This document shows, piece after piece, positions 31,901-42,347 of a stretch of 64,000 bases of DNA. The stretch lies in assembly GCA_015064735.1 (NCBI GenBank), contig SVRP01000008.1:25761-89760 (forward strand). Reading direction: 5' to 3'. Numbering within the stretch: position 1 is the stretch's first letter; each line of letters opens with the position of its first letter. The notes under the pieces are model-generated. The model saw only the letters and a list, made by a program, of their open reading frames with translations. It had not been told where the DNA came from and did not search any database. Origin of the DNA: Oscillospiraceae bacterium. GTDB taxonomy: Bacteria; Bacillota; Clostridia; Oscillospirales; CAG-272. The translations under genes were made by a program, and so were the position numbers.

Positions 31901-34630
31901 CCCGACAGCGTAAGTGCCAATACGGGATATGAGTTCAAGGCATGGTTTATCGACCTTGACAGCAACGGAACCTTCGACGGAGACGACTTCTACCTTGTAA
32001 AGGTTGCTGACGGCTCTTACGCGGCTCCCGCAGGTAAGAAGCTTCCCTTGGGCGACGTTATTGCCGTTGCGGAATTTGATACTCTCGGATACAAGGCTAC
32101 CTTCTACTCCGAAGGCAATCTCTTCTACACACACGAATTTACAGTAACGGATACTACTCTGGTTCTTCCCTCAACCCTTCCCGCAAATCCCTACGGATAT
32201 GCGTTTGCAGGTTGGTTTGCTGACCTTGACGGCGACGGAACCTACGAGACCGCTGTAAGCGCAGGCTACACTCTTCCCCTGAAGGATATAAGCATTACCG
32301 CAACCTTCAGCGAGAACTTCTACTGCGTATACACAAAGGCAGACGGTATAACGACCCTCATGCCCGACCATATTTCGGTAAACAGCACCTTCGTATACCT
32401 CAGTATTCCCGAAAAGCAGCACTACAGCTTCTCAAAGTTCTATCTTGAGGGCAATACGTCGGTAGAGCTTATAAAGACCGAGAATTTTAAGGAAATAGGC
32501 GGAGTTAAGTATTACAAGTTCGATCTCCCCGCAAGCTTCTCTTTCCCCGACAGCGAGGTTTACTTCGTTGCTGAGTTCACTCCCGTTGAATATACGGTAA
32601 CCCTTGACAATCTCGATGGCACAACCACGAATATCAAGTATAACTGCGAAACCGCAACGGTAACTATTCCCGAATTTTCTCCTGTTCCCGCAGGTAAGAT
32701 ATTTACCGGCTGGTATGCAGACCTTGACGGCGACGGAACCTACGAAACCAAAATAGAGACCGGAACCGGTGCTTCATTTGCTTCGACGTACGGTAACGTA
32801 ACGGCAATTGCTACATTTAAGGATATAACCTACACTGCAACCTTTGAGGCTATAGACAGCTTCACGGGAGCGACCGTAATCTTCACATACGGTGATACCT
32901 CCCTTAATTCGGCTCTTATTCCTGCGGTTCCCGCAAAAGACGGATATGACGGCGCGTGGTACGTAAGAATGGCTGACGGCAACGATATTCCTCTTGCAAG
33001 CTACACCCTTGAAAACAAGGATATTACCGTTTACGCTAAGTATGAGCGAAACAGATTTACCGTAACCTTTACGGCAAACGGTACGACCGTTGATACCGTT
33101 ACCTTCAATAAGGGCGAAACCTCTATTCCCGCAAATAAGATCCCCGCTGTTCCCGCAAAAGACGGATATGCAGGTGCGTGGTACGTTCAGGGCGCAAACG
33201 GAGCTGAGATTTTGTTCAGCAGCTACACCCTTGAGGATAAGGATATTACCGTTTACGCTAAGTACGAGCGCAACAGATTTACCGTAACCTTTACGGCAAA
33301 CGGTACGACCGTTGATACCGTTACCTTCAATAAGGGCGAGACCTCTATTCCCGCAAATAAGATCCCCGCTGTTCCCGCAAAGCTGGGATATACCGGTGAT
33401 TGGTACGTTCAGAACGCAAGCGGAGCTGAGGTTTTGTTCAGCAGCTACACCCTTGAGGATAAGGATATTACCGTTTATGCTAAATACGAGGAAATTATCG
33501 TTCCTCCCGTACAGACGTTTACAGTAACCTTCGTTGCCGGCGGAGTTGTCGTTTCCTCCGTAACCTGCGACTTCGGCACAACCGCTCTTGATCCCTCAAA
33601 GATTCCTGCGGTTCCCGCAAAGACAGGTTATACGGGAGCATGGGAAAGCTTCGTTCTCAATGATACAAATATTACGGTAAACGCAGTTTATACTCCTATC
33701 GTTTACAAGGCAGTATTTAAGGCAGACGGAAAGGTAATCGACGAGGTTACGTTTACAGTTGAGGATACCGTTCTTTCGAGAATCCCCGAGGTTCCCGCAA
33801 AGACAGGTTATACCGGAAGCTGGTCAAAGTACACCCTCACCACCGGTGATATAGAGATAAACGCAGTATACGTTCTCAACGTTTACAAGGCAACCTTTAT
33901 TGCAGACAATAAGGTAGTAGCTATTGTAGACTTTACCGTAGAGGATACATCCTTGACCGAGCCTGAGGTTCCTTACAAGGAAGGTTATACCGGTAAGTGG
34001 GAAGAATACACCCTTAAGGCATCCAATATCGTTATCGTTGCCGTATATACCGCAGACGATGACGTAACTCCTCCTGTGGTAGTGGATCCCGATGACACAA
34101 CAAGCGATGATGATGAAAAGAAGGAAAGAAAGTGGATCGCTTGGTTGATCTTCCTTATTATAGGTCTTGCAATCCTCGCTGTATGGATCATCACTAAGCT
34201 TAAGGATAATGACGATGACAATAACGAGCCTCCCACAGAGCCCGAGGTAGTTCCTCCCGTAGTTCCTGTTGAACCCGTCGAGGAAGAGCCCGTGCATATA
34301 GACACCGTTGAGTCGGTAGACGTAGAAACGGCGGATATACTTATGACCGATGAAACCGCTATGGCAGTAGTTGAAACGGTTGGCGGAGCAGGAGTCGGAA
34401 TGAAGTCTATCGTAAATCTCCGCGACATCAATGACGTATTCTCAAACGGAGACGTAATTGACCTTGACGAACTGAAGGCAAAGGGACTTGTTCCCGCAAA
34501 GACTCAGAGAGTAAAGATACTCGCTGACGGAACTCTTAATAAGCATATTACCGTATATGCAGAGCAGTTCTCTGTTCAGGCTATCAAGATGATAACCCTT
34601 ACAGGCGGTAAGGCAATTCAGAAAAAGTAA
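28937..34630 (+). CDS. Giant membrane-anchored surface protein with B-type repeats and a uL15-like C-terminus
   Basis: The 1897-residue protein has a signal peptide (1-29, ending VPAFA). Residues about 60-560 are acidic and helical, rich in repeated D-I/E-L units such as DIVDAAGGYSALLSMYSND. From about 915 to 1705 come some eleven InlB-like B repeats of the type FTVTFTANGTTVDTVTFNKG and GYTGSWSKYTL. Two or three of these carry Asp-rich DLDGDGTYET loops that could bind calcium. One transmembrane helix follows at about 1733-1755 (WIAWLIFLIIGLAILAVWII), then an acidic/Pro linker, and residues about 1815-1897 (IVNLRDINDVFSNGDVIDLD, KVKILADGTLNK type) align with the C-terminal half of ribosomal protein uL15. 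The L15-like part should be cytoplasmic. Role unknown; adhesion is plausible. It sits between two DnaA-box clusters. Confidence 0.88.
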   Translation: MKNCVLKRILPFVLTVIMLFSVAVPAFASTTDNTGSVGASAPLTETQKGPIISGKLEGGIYKLNIDAEALYEMLKDKRISKDELLQFIPEEALEALKDKNAKDAIAELAANFISADDLSELIALLPTDVLLDYFDISFIEKFISVEEILSLIDIDSILKGISEDKIEALITSEAFEILLNESLKEKVLTNQFISNLLENSGIVDDIVSDTTIRDKLAGLIDGKIVDKILANPTAKNNLIALAESQRVLDAVLGNPDILHKVQNYLFSHTEKINKFVNDPNVIGPMKASDKIKAHIADIVDAHYLVETLHLDYDKLAVEFGIDEQYVMDHKDDLGLTYEDALNYTTLEALIKTSNIDLEFLCDDKGITVEYLITEGYVTETEFAHIISDNWGNVVNDESFAKDIIEVVGIHTIFEDFGRDNIIHDVFGGYYEMIDLGLFTEAELVTAIGGYSILVDYLLPEKLEDIINVVGMDRWKEYVDVNDIVDAAGGYSALLSMYSNDELQAIIDAIGIRNIKDFVLDNGIKDILDIKGLAKDLISILKDKKSEYKTFAKEIFNLFTRILYNEFSTISINDTVIYKNGSFFIQEILTAIVKIMPDVEDVISMNSGEALAGFVITAPVRGETLSLGVEVNLVGDLTDLQSFLEAYKENFKLDVSDDLDVSLTVGIPAVLSTLYEKVLETDRIPDSLKKKLLELPTMTVADAAELINNITDEELEKLASAFAEKADAIRDKVYAKIDGKVGDIAAVQKAKDAADKIIEAVSDPEKLSSLKDKVYEKVKKVGEIAGDRSFLDSYNGNGSIHVAKSFSVDLYAIISKAITLPDDILVLFNNDMTISGSVDITVNTEGIYKVTVIEADGTVKTFLLPEGTDLGILNEYGLVDTDLSGKTVTGEDMVITHEDIYTLVFFDKDGNKVGEVFYTHSEPPVASKIPAVPTIEGYTGAWGDYTLYSDKIINVNPVYTEIEYDFGYKVNGTYTFSQKITVTTTVVALPDSVSANTGYEFKAWFIDLDSNGTFDGDDFYLVKVADGSYAAPAGKKLPLGDVIAVAEFDTLGYKATFYSEGNLFYTHEFTVTDTTLVLPSTLPANPYGYAFAGWFADLDGDGTYETAVSAGYTLPLKDISITATFSENFYCVYTKADGITTLMPDHISVNSTFVYLSIPEKQHYSFSKFYLEGNTSVELIKTENFKEIGGVKYYKFDLPASFSFPDSEVYFVAEFTPVEYTVTLDNLDGTTTNIKYNCETATVTIPEFSPVPAGKIFTGWYADLDGDGTYETKIETGTGASFASTYGNVTAIATFKDITYTATFEAIDSFTGATVIFTYGDTSLNSALIPAVPAKDGYDGAWYVRMADGNDIPLASYTLENKDITVYAKYERNRFTVTFTANGTTVDTVTFNKGETSIPANKIPAVPAKDGYAGAWYVQGANGAEILFSSYTLEDKDITVYAKYERNRFTVTFTANGTTVDTVTFNKGETSIPANKIPAVPAKLGYTGDWYVQNASGAEVLFSSYTLEDKDITVYAKYEEIIVPPVQTFTVTFVAGGVVVSSVTCDFGTTALDPSKIPAVPAKTGYTGAWESFVLNDTNITVNAVYTPIVYKAVFKADGKVIDEVTFTVEDTVLSRIPEVPAKTGYTGSWSKYTLTTGDIEINAVYVLNVYKATFIADNKVVAIVDFTVEDTSLTEPEVPYKEGYTGKWEEYTLKASNIVIVAVYTADDDVTPPVVVDPDDTTSDDDEKKERKWIAWLIFLIIGLAILAVWIITKLKDNDDDNNEPPTEPEVVPPVVPVEPVEEEPVHIDTVESVDVETADILMTDETAMAVVETVGGAGVGMKSIVNLRDINDVFSNGDVIDLDELKAKGLVPAKTQRVKILADGTLNKHITVYAEQFSVQAIKMITLTGGKAIQKK
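33031..33480 (+). repeat. Two nearly identical 219-bp coding repeats
   Basis: Within the giant gene the unit from about 33045 is repeated from about 33264 with very few differences, including TTTACCGTAACCTTTACGGC and AATAAGGGCGA-ACCTCTATT. Silent sites are conserved too, so the duplication or gene conversion is recent. Neighbouring units are more diverged. Confidence 0.75.
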
Positions 34631-34642
34631 AATCAAATAAAC

Positions 34643-34682
34643 AAATGGCAGCTTCAAGCTAACGCAAGAAGCTGCCATTATT
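34643..34682 (+). terminator. Terminator of the giant gene
   Basis: AATGGCAGCTTC, loop, GAAGCTGCCATT then ATTGTTG, starting 13 bases after the stop. Confidence 0.8.
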
Positions 34683-34814
34683 GTTGTATAACGAAAACCA
34701 CGCCATAGTGGCGAGGATCAATAAAGGCTTTACCGATACGCAGAAAACAAATGAAAGGTATGCAAAGAATGTTTTTGCGACAGCTCCTCGATGTTCGCAA
34801 CTCAAACTAATCTT

Positions 34815-35018
34815 AGCCTTCCCCAGCGGGGAAGGTGGATGCTACGTAGCGCAGCGGAGTAGGCAGACGGATGAGGAGGGTTGTGGGCGCAGTATGTATC
34901 TATGTCGATGGTGGCATAGATAACTTTCCGAACTAAGTAAATGCGAACATATTTTCTCGCAGGGCTCTCCTCATCCGTCGCTCGCAAGCTCGCGCCACCT
35001 TCCCCGCTGGGGAAGGCT
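34815..35018. repeat. Repeat block 2: a single 204-bp MITE-like element
   Basis: It begins AGCCTTCCCCAGCGGGGAAG and ends with the inverted copy CTTCCCCGCTGGGGAAGGCT. It contains the GGATGAGGAG and GGGCTCTCCTCATCC segments in opposite orientations to block 1. With its terminal inverted repeats it is the clearest single unit of the family. Downstream, 35070-35260 has GGAACGCC...GGCGTTCC repeats. No gene is seen up to dnaA. Confidence 0.75.
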
Positions 35019-35459
35019 TTTTGTTAGTTACACGTCGAAAATTTAAAATGTAAAATGTTAAATGATAAATTGCGGAACGCCACACAGGGCGTTCCCTACA
35101 ACAGAATTTGTAAAAATTCGTGTTGCACCGTAAGTATTTCTGTCATGGCGCGATGTGTGATAAATAATCGAATAAATGCGAATAAACGAAGAATTTTATT
35201 TATTCTACCCGTCAACCTCGTAGGGAACGCCCTATGTGGCGTTCCGGAGTCGGTAAAAGCGCAAATAAAGATATTGCGCTGTTCCTTTGATTGCGTTACA
35301 ACGCGCCGCGCGTCGGCTGATATTCCCGCCCTTACCGTCTTCGTGTCAAAATATTACTGTAATCTCACTTGATCATTTTTCAATTTCTCGCTTGCTTTTC
35401 CCGATTTTATATTATATATGAATATATAATATAATTTGAAAGAAATATTTCAAAAAGAG

Positions 35460-35488
35460 TTGCTTTTTTTGTGTCGTTGTGGTATAAT
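35460..35488 (+). promoter_or_regulatory. dnaA promoter
   Basis: TTGCTT (35460-35465), 17 bases, TATAAT (35483-35488) with TG one base before it. The leader to the start codon is about 75 bases and T-rich. No DnaA box of either type is seen in the promoter itself. Confidence 0.7.
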
Positions 35489-35567
35489 ATTAATTGGAAT
35501 AGTATTTTGATTTTTTACAGTTTTTTATCATTTTTACCGAGTTTTTTTCGGTGGATCGGAGATGTTT

Positions 35568-36947
35568 ATGTCCTATTTAGAGGATCTCTTTTCAATATGG
35601 GAATCGGTCAAGCTGTCTCTCAAGGAAAAGTACGCTCCTACCTTTGTTAATCTTTGGTTTGAGGAGCTTAAGCTTACTTCTTATGAGAATAACGTCATTA
35701 CCTTTTCGACCGCTTCGGAATTTAAATATAAAATAATTACAGAAAAGCATATTCCTATTATTAAGGAAGGCTTTGTGGAAATACTCGGCTTTGAGCCTGA
35801 GATTGAGATAATATTTTCGGGTGTTCCTACCTCGCCTCAAAAAATTATTGAGCAAATGCAGCAGCAAGACAAAATCTACGAGAATTCCGAAAATCAAAAA
35901 AAGCCGATTTCTCTTCCTACGGGCGCAATCCCTCAAAATTACAAATTTGAATACACCTTTGATAACTTTATCGTAGGTAACTCAAATAAATTTGCTCACG
36001 CAGCATGTACAGCCGTTGCCGCTCATCCGGCAGAAAATTATAATCCTCTCTTTATTTACGGCTCAAGCGGTCTTGGTAAAACTCACCTGCTAAGCGCAGT
36101 TGTTAACGAGATAAAGCAGAAAAGACCCGACATCAGAGTTATTTACATCAAGGGAGACGAGTTCACCAATCAGATGATCGAGGCGCTGGCAAAGCAGGAA
36201 ATGTACAAGTTCCATGATAAGTACCGCAACTGCGATATTCTTCTTATTGACGACATTCAGTTTATTGCCGGAAAGAACTCAACTCAGGAAGAATTCTTCC
36301 ATACCTTCAATGCTCTTTATGAGGACGGAAAGCAGATAATTCTCACCTCTGACCGTCCTCCAAAGGATATTCCCACACTTGAGGAAAGACTTCGCACAAG
36401 ATTCGAATGGGGCCTTCTTGCCGACATTCAGCCCCCGGACATCGAGCTTCGAATCGCTATTATAAGGAAGAAAGCCGAGCAGGTTTCTCTTAATCTTCCC
36501 GACGACGTTCTGAATTTCCTTGCAGATACACTTTGCTCTAATATAAGACAGATAGAGGGAGCAATCAAAAAGCTCAGCGCTATGAGCTTCCTCGGTCAGA
36601 GCATTACAATGGAAATAGCAAAGAGCTGCATTGCAGAGCTTCTCGGCGGAGCAGAGCCTGTTAACGTAACTATTGAAAAGGTATTTGCGGCAATACAGAA
36701 CAGATACGGCGTATCAAAATCCGATCTTTTAGGTCCTGTAAGAACAAAGGAAATTGCCAACGCAAGACATATTTCAATTTACGTCATCCGAGAGATTACC
36801 GAAATGTCTTATCCGAGTATTGCAAAGATATTCGAAAGAGATTACGCTACAATTCATTCTTCCTTTGACAAGATAAGCAAAAAGTACGAAAACGACTCTA
36901 TGTTCAGAATTGAGATAGACGAGCTTGTAAGAGATATTTCAGGCTGA
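35568..36947 (+). CDS. dnaA: Chromosomal replication initiator protein DnaA
   Basis: The 459-residue protein has domain I (LEDLFSIWESVKLSLKEKY), a short linker, and the AAA+ domain III: YTFDNFIVGNSNKFAHAAC, Walker A GSSGLGKTHLL (about 167-177), Walker B ILLIDDIQFIAGKNSTQEEF and sensor ILTSDRPPKDIPTLEERLRT. Domain IV is the DNA-binding HTH. Its recognition signature reads FERDYATIHSSFDKI (D425, Y426, A427, T428), where most bacteria have GGRDHTTV or RDHSTV. The His and following Thr that make base contacts are replaced. I choose the second ATG (35568), six bases further from GGAG than the ATG at 35562. dnaN follows after a 494-base gap with variant DnaA boxes. Confidence 0.96.
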   Translation: MSYLEDLFSIWESVKLSLKEKYAPTFVNLWFEELKLTSYENNVITFSTASEFKYKIITEKHIPIIKEGFVEILGFEPEIEIIFSGVPTSPQKIIEQMQQQDKIYENSENQKKPISLPTGAIPQNYKFEYTFDNFIVGNSNKFAHAACTAVAAHPAENYNPLFIYGSSGLGKTHLLSAVVNEIKQKRPDIRVIYIKGDEFTNQMIEALAKQEMYKFHDKYRNCDILLIDDIQFIAGKNSTQEEFFHTFNALYEDGKQIILTSDRPPKDIPTLEERLRTRFEWGLLADIQPPDIELRIAIIRKKAEQVSLNLPDDVLNFLADTLCSNIRQIEGAIKKLSAMSFLGQSITMEIAKSCIAELLGGAEPVNVTIEKVFAAIQNRYGVSKSDLLGPVRTKEIANARHISIYVIREITEMSYPSIAKIFERDYATIHSSFDKISKKYENDSMFRIEIDELVRDISG

Positions 36948-36968
36948 TTCTTACATTGTTTCAATATC

Positions 36969-37336
36969 TTTTCCATATATGAAAAGTCGGCAGAGTTTTC
37001 CATAATGTTATATGGATAAGCTTTTAAAGAATCCTTATGGGTATAGAAAAAAAACTGTTTATAAGTTTTTTACCATCTATGGAAAACAAAGTCATACTCT
37101 TTTCAATAGCTACGACTTTTCCATAAAATCCGCTCGGTTATTTTTTCCACAAAAAGACTATGGAAAATTAAAAATCTAAAAAAATGAAAAATCTTAATGA
37201 GAAATTTCAGCTTTAAACCGTTTTTCGGGTTTTCCATGATTTTGTCATCAGCTTTTGACGGTTGTTTTTTATGACATTTGATATGATAAATTTTTGTCAT
37301 TGCCATACGGGGATTGAGTGAGCGGACTTTTCCACA
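36969..37336. promoter_or_regulatory. DnaA-box cluster 2, probable oriC unwinding side
   Basis: Between dnaA and dnaN nine or ten 9-mers match TTTTCCATA or close variants: 36969, 36996, 37011 (reverse TTATCCATA), 37078 (reverse), 37117, 37143 (TTTTCCACA), 37159 (reverse), 37230 (TTTTCCATG) and 37328 (TTTTCCACA). The following 37360-37430 is almost purely A/T (TTATTTATTTAATTTATTTA) and would serve as the unwinding element. This is the standard place for oriC in Bacillota. Confidence 0.8.
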
Positions 37337-37441
37337 GTTCCCATATCCCCTAATAATACTGATACTGAATATTTTATTTATTTAATTTATTTATTTTAAT
37401 TTTTAAGGGTAAAAATTTTTTTACCTAAAAGGAGAGTCATT

Positions 37442-38596
37442 ATGAAAGTAATTTTTAACCGTTCCTCAATAAGCGCAGCAGTAGCTCCCCTCATGTGTGC
37501 AGTTTCGGGCAAGTCAACCCTTTCTACTATTGAAGGTATTCTTATAGAAGCTAAATTTCCCGATACCTGTATTATGACAACCTTTGACCTTGAAAAAGGA
37601 GTCAGAATTTCGGTTGAGGCTAAGGTAATAGAGGAAGGTAAGTTTATTATCAATGCGCAGAAGTTTGCGCAGACTCTCAGAGTTATGGAGGGAGACGAGG
37701 TAACGCTTACCGTTGACGATAAGCTCGTTGCTTGTATATTCAGCGGCCGTTCCTCTCATAAAATGATAGCTCTTAAGGGAGAGGAATTCCCGGGAATTCC
37801 CGATCTTGAAAGTGATAGAAGCTTCATTGTAGGTCAGGCTGTAATCAAGAAGATGCTTTCCAAGGTTTCCTTTGCTATGGGAGTCAACGACCAGAGAGCC
37901 GTTCTTAACGGTACCTTCTTCAGCATTTCGGACGACAGCGTTATGATGGTTTCCTGCGACAGCTTCAAGCTTGCTAAGTGCAAGACAAATACCGAGCTTG
38001 TAAACAAGAATACCAACGGTAACGAGCATCTTGAATATAAGTTCATAGTTCCCGTAAAGACTGTCAACGAGCTTAATAAGCTTCTTGACGACGACGAGGA
38101 AGCCCTTGTACAGATATTCGTTACAAGAAAGCATATCGTATTTAATATAGGAGAGATAGTATTTTTCTCACGTCTTGTTGACGGCGATTACATTGACTTT
38201 AACAGAATTATAGTAACGTCTCACAGAATTAAGGTAGAGGTAGACAAGAGAGAGCTTATTTCCGCTCTTGAGCGCGCGTCTCTTATTACCGAAGAAAGAA
38301 TTGCGGGAAGCGTTCGCTCTCACGTAAAGCTTGATATAGATGGAAATGATTTGAAGATATCGGCAGTTTCCAGCGCTGGAAGCACTTATGACGAGCTTGG
38401 AATTTCTCACGAGGGCGATAATATAATTATTGCTTTCAATAACAGATTCCTTATAGACAGCATAAGATCCTGCGGCGGTGAAAGGGTTATTCTCTCTATG
38501 TCTTCTCCTCTTACCAGCATGAATATTGAGCCTGCCGACGTTGATGGCGACTGTGAAGAAATATTTATGCTTCTTCCTGTAAGAATGAAGGATTGA
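37442..38596 (+). CDS. dnaN: DNA polymerase III sliding clamp, beta subunit
   Basis: The 384-residue protein forms the ring-shaped dimer that tethers the replicative polymerase. Its three-domain build is visible from MKVIFNRSSISAAVAPLMCA through GDEVTLTVDDKLVACIFSGR, the second-domain ISDDSVMMVSCDSFKLAKCK, and a C-terminal DGDCEEIFMLLPVRMKD, ending in the LLPVRM motif of the family. Length is normal. AAAAGGAGAGTCATT precedes the ATG. recF starts seven bases after its stop. Confidence 0.95.
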   Translation: MKVIFNRSSISAAVAPLMCAVSGKSTLSTIEGILIEAKFPDTCIMTTFDLEKGVRISVEAKVIEEGKFIINAQKFAQTLRVMEGDEVTLTVDDKLVACIFSGRSSHKMIALKGEEFPGIPDLESDRSFIVGQAVIKKMLSKVSFAMGVNDQRAVLNGTFFSISDDSVMMVSCDSFKLAKCKTNTELVNKNTNGNEHLEYKFIVPVKTVNELNKLLDDDEEALVQIFVTRKHIVFNIGEIVFFSRLVDGDYIDFNRIIVTSHRIKVEVDKRELISALERASLITEERIAGSVRSHVKLDIDGNDLKISAVSSAGSTYDELGISHEGDNIIIAFNNRFLIDSIRSCGGERVILSMSSPLTSMNIEPADVDGDCEEIFMLLPVRMKD

Positions 38597-38603
38597 CCTT
38601 TAA

Positions 38604-39713
38604 ATGTACTGTAAAGAAATTTCTGTAAAAAATTTTAGAAATATCAAGGAATGCCGTGTAGAGTTTTCCGATGGAGTTAATATACTCGTTGGAGCAAACG
38701 CGCAGGGCAAGACCAATCTTCTTGAAGCTATATTTTATCCGTCTGTGGGTAGGAGCTTCAGAGGAGCTCATACTCCCGAAATGATACTTTTCGGTGAAAA
38801 GGAAGCCGAAATAAAGGTAGATTTTCGGGACAGCAAAAGATACCAGAATATAAAGGTAACTCTTTACCGCGATAAGCAGAGAAAAATCGAAAAGAACGGC
38901 GTCAAAATGGACAGGCTTTCAGAGGTTGTGGGAGCTTTTCGCGCTGTGCTTTTCTGCCCGGAGCACCTTTCTATGATAAAGAACGGTCCCTCGGAGAGAA
39001 GAACGTATATGGATATGGCAATATCAAGGCTTTATCCCACATATATAAGCTCTTTGCAAAAATACGCTTATATTCTGAAGCAAAGAAATTCGCTTATAAA
39101 GACTGCTTATGCCGACAGACGTACATTTGATATGACAGTAGAGCTTTGGAGCAGTCAGCTTGCAGAGGAAGCTGCGAGAATTTCCGAAATGCGTCTTAAA
39201 TATATAAGACGTGCGTCCTCTCACATTGCCGAATGCTTTAAGGAAATGACGGGAGAGAAGGAAAATCCCACGGTCATTTACGACGGCTCTTCCCGTCAGC
39301 CCGAGGAAGAATATCTTGACAGAAAAAAAACCGAAAAGAGATATTTTGAGCTTCTTATGTCCTCTCACGACCGAGAAATCTCCGCAGGAGCTACTTTATT
39401 CGGAATCCATAAGGATGACCTCGACATAGCGATAAACGGCAAGAGCGCGCGTATTTACGGCTCGCAGGGGCAACAGCGCTCTTTGGCGCTTGCTATGAAG
39501 CTTGCGGAGGGTGAGATCTGCCGCGAGGAATTCGGAGATTACCCGATATTTTTACTTGACGACGTATTTTCCGAGTTAGATGAGACAAGGCGGGACTACC
39601 TGATACACAAAATAATCGGCAAGCAGGTTATAATTACCTCATGCGAGCCGGAAGCACTTTCAAAAATAACCGATGTAAAGCGAATCAAGGTTGAAAACGG
39701 AAGGTATGAATAA
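38604..39713 (+). CDS. recF: DNA replication and repair protein RecF
   Basis: The 369-residue SMC-like ATPase loads RecA at gaps with RecO/RecR. Motifs: KEISVKNFRNIKECRVEFSD, Walker A GANAQGKTNLLEAI (about 31-44), the RecF signature GSQGQQRSLALAMKLAEGE, and Walker B FLLDDVFSELDETRR. Length is normal. The gene is seven bases from dnaN and has a weak ribosome site, so it is probably translationally coupled. The S4-like RNA-binding gene yaaA often found between dnaN and recF is absent. Confidence 0.95.
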   Translation: MYCKEISVKNFRNIKECRVEFSDGVNILVGANAQGKTNLLEAIFYPSVGRSFRGAHTPEMILFGEKEAEIKVDFRDSKRYQNIKVTLYRDKQRKIEKNGVKMDRLSEVVGAFRAVLFCPEHLSMIKNGPSERRTYMDMAISRLYPTYISSLQKYAYILKQRNSLIKTAYADRRTFDMTVELWSSQLAEEAARISEMRLKYIRRASSHIAECFKEMTGEKENPTVIYDGSSRQPEEEYLDRKKTEKRYFELLMSSHDREISAGATLFGIHKDDLDIAINGKSARIYGSQGQQRSLALAMKLAEGEICREEFGDYPIFLLDDVFSELDETRRDYLIHKIIGKQVIITSCEPEALSKITDVKRIKVENGRYE

Positions 39714-39924
39714 GTGCTAAATGCAAAATGCTAAGTGCTAAATTAAGAAGCACAATGCTAGCACAAAAACTTTCACACGGTGTAGTTTTTAGGACAGTCG
39801 AGGACGCCTGTCCCTACAAGGTTACATTAAAGATTATCGTTTGCGCTTTTTCTAAACATAATTTAGCACTTTGCATTTAGCATTTATCATTTGCGAATGC
39901 ATTTCATTCGCACCAGAGGTTATT
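39714..39924. repeat. Short imperfect repeats between recF and remB
   Basis: Copies of AAGTGCTAAATGCAAAATG and, inverted, TTAGCACTTTGCATTTAGC flank 'GACAGTCGAGGACGCCTGTC'. The arms can pair. No gene or promoter is clear. Confidence 0.5.
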
Positions 39925-40197
39925 ATGTTTTTACACGTAGGCAACAACAAAAATATCAGAACAAAGGACGTTATCGGTATTTTCGATATGGACAACACCA
40001 CGGTTTCCGCCGTTACAAGAAAATTTCTGAACGGAAAGCAGAAAGCTCATCTTGTGGAATCTGTATCCTTCGATATTCCAAAATCCTTTATACTGTATCT
40101 TGAAAAGGGAGAATACAAGATCTGCTTTTCTCCTCTTTCTCCTTCATCTCTCCGAGGCAGACTTCAAAACGAGGGTTATTCCTCACATAATTATTGA
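39925..40197 (+). CDS. remB: Extracellular matrix regulator RemB (DUF370, YaaB)
   Basis: The 90-residue protein begins MFLHVGNNKNIRTKDVIGIF and continues DMDNTTVSAVTRKFLNGKQK, the DUF370 pattern. In Bacillus, RemB (YaaB) lies between recF and gyrB, as here, and supports biofilm-matrix gene expression; RemA paralogues bind DNA. I start at 39925, where AGAGGTTATT precedes the ATG; a longer in-frame reading begins in the upstream repeat. The C-terminal 20 residues (SPLSPSSLRGRLQNEGYSSH) are longer than the core domain. Confidence 0.9.
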   Translation: MFLHVGNNKNIRTKDVIGIFDMDNTTVSAVTRKFLNGKQKAHLVESVSFDIPKSFILYLEKGEYKICFSPLSPSSLRGRLQNEGYSSHNY

Positions 40198-40237
40198 TAA
40201 TTATTTCCACATATATTTTGAAAGGCTGGTAATTTAA

Positions 40238-42175
<1,938 letters not shown>

Positions 42176-42347
42176 CCTACCTACTTTCTTAAAAGAAAGT
42201 AGGCAAAGAACTTTTATCGTCTCTGGCGTTTTCAGGTTAGGGAGATTAAAATTTATAGTTTCTTCGCTTTTTTAAGTGATACGGCAGGCAGATTTAATTT
42301 AAAAAAAGTAAGTAGAGCCATATATTAAAAATCAGTATGGAGAAAAT
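42176..42347. repeat. Hairpin after gyrB
   Basis: CTACTTTCTTaaAAGAAAGTAG (42181-42203) is a perfect palindrome without a clean T-run. It may be a weak terminator or repeat. The remaining bases to 42347 show only a possible leader for the next gene. Confidence 0.4.
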
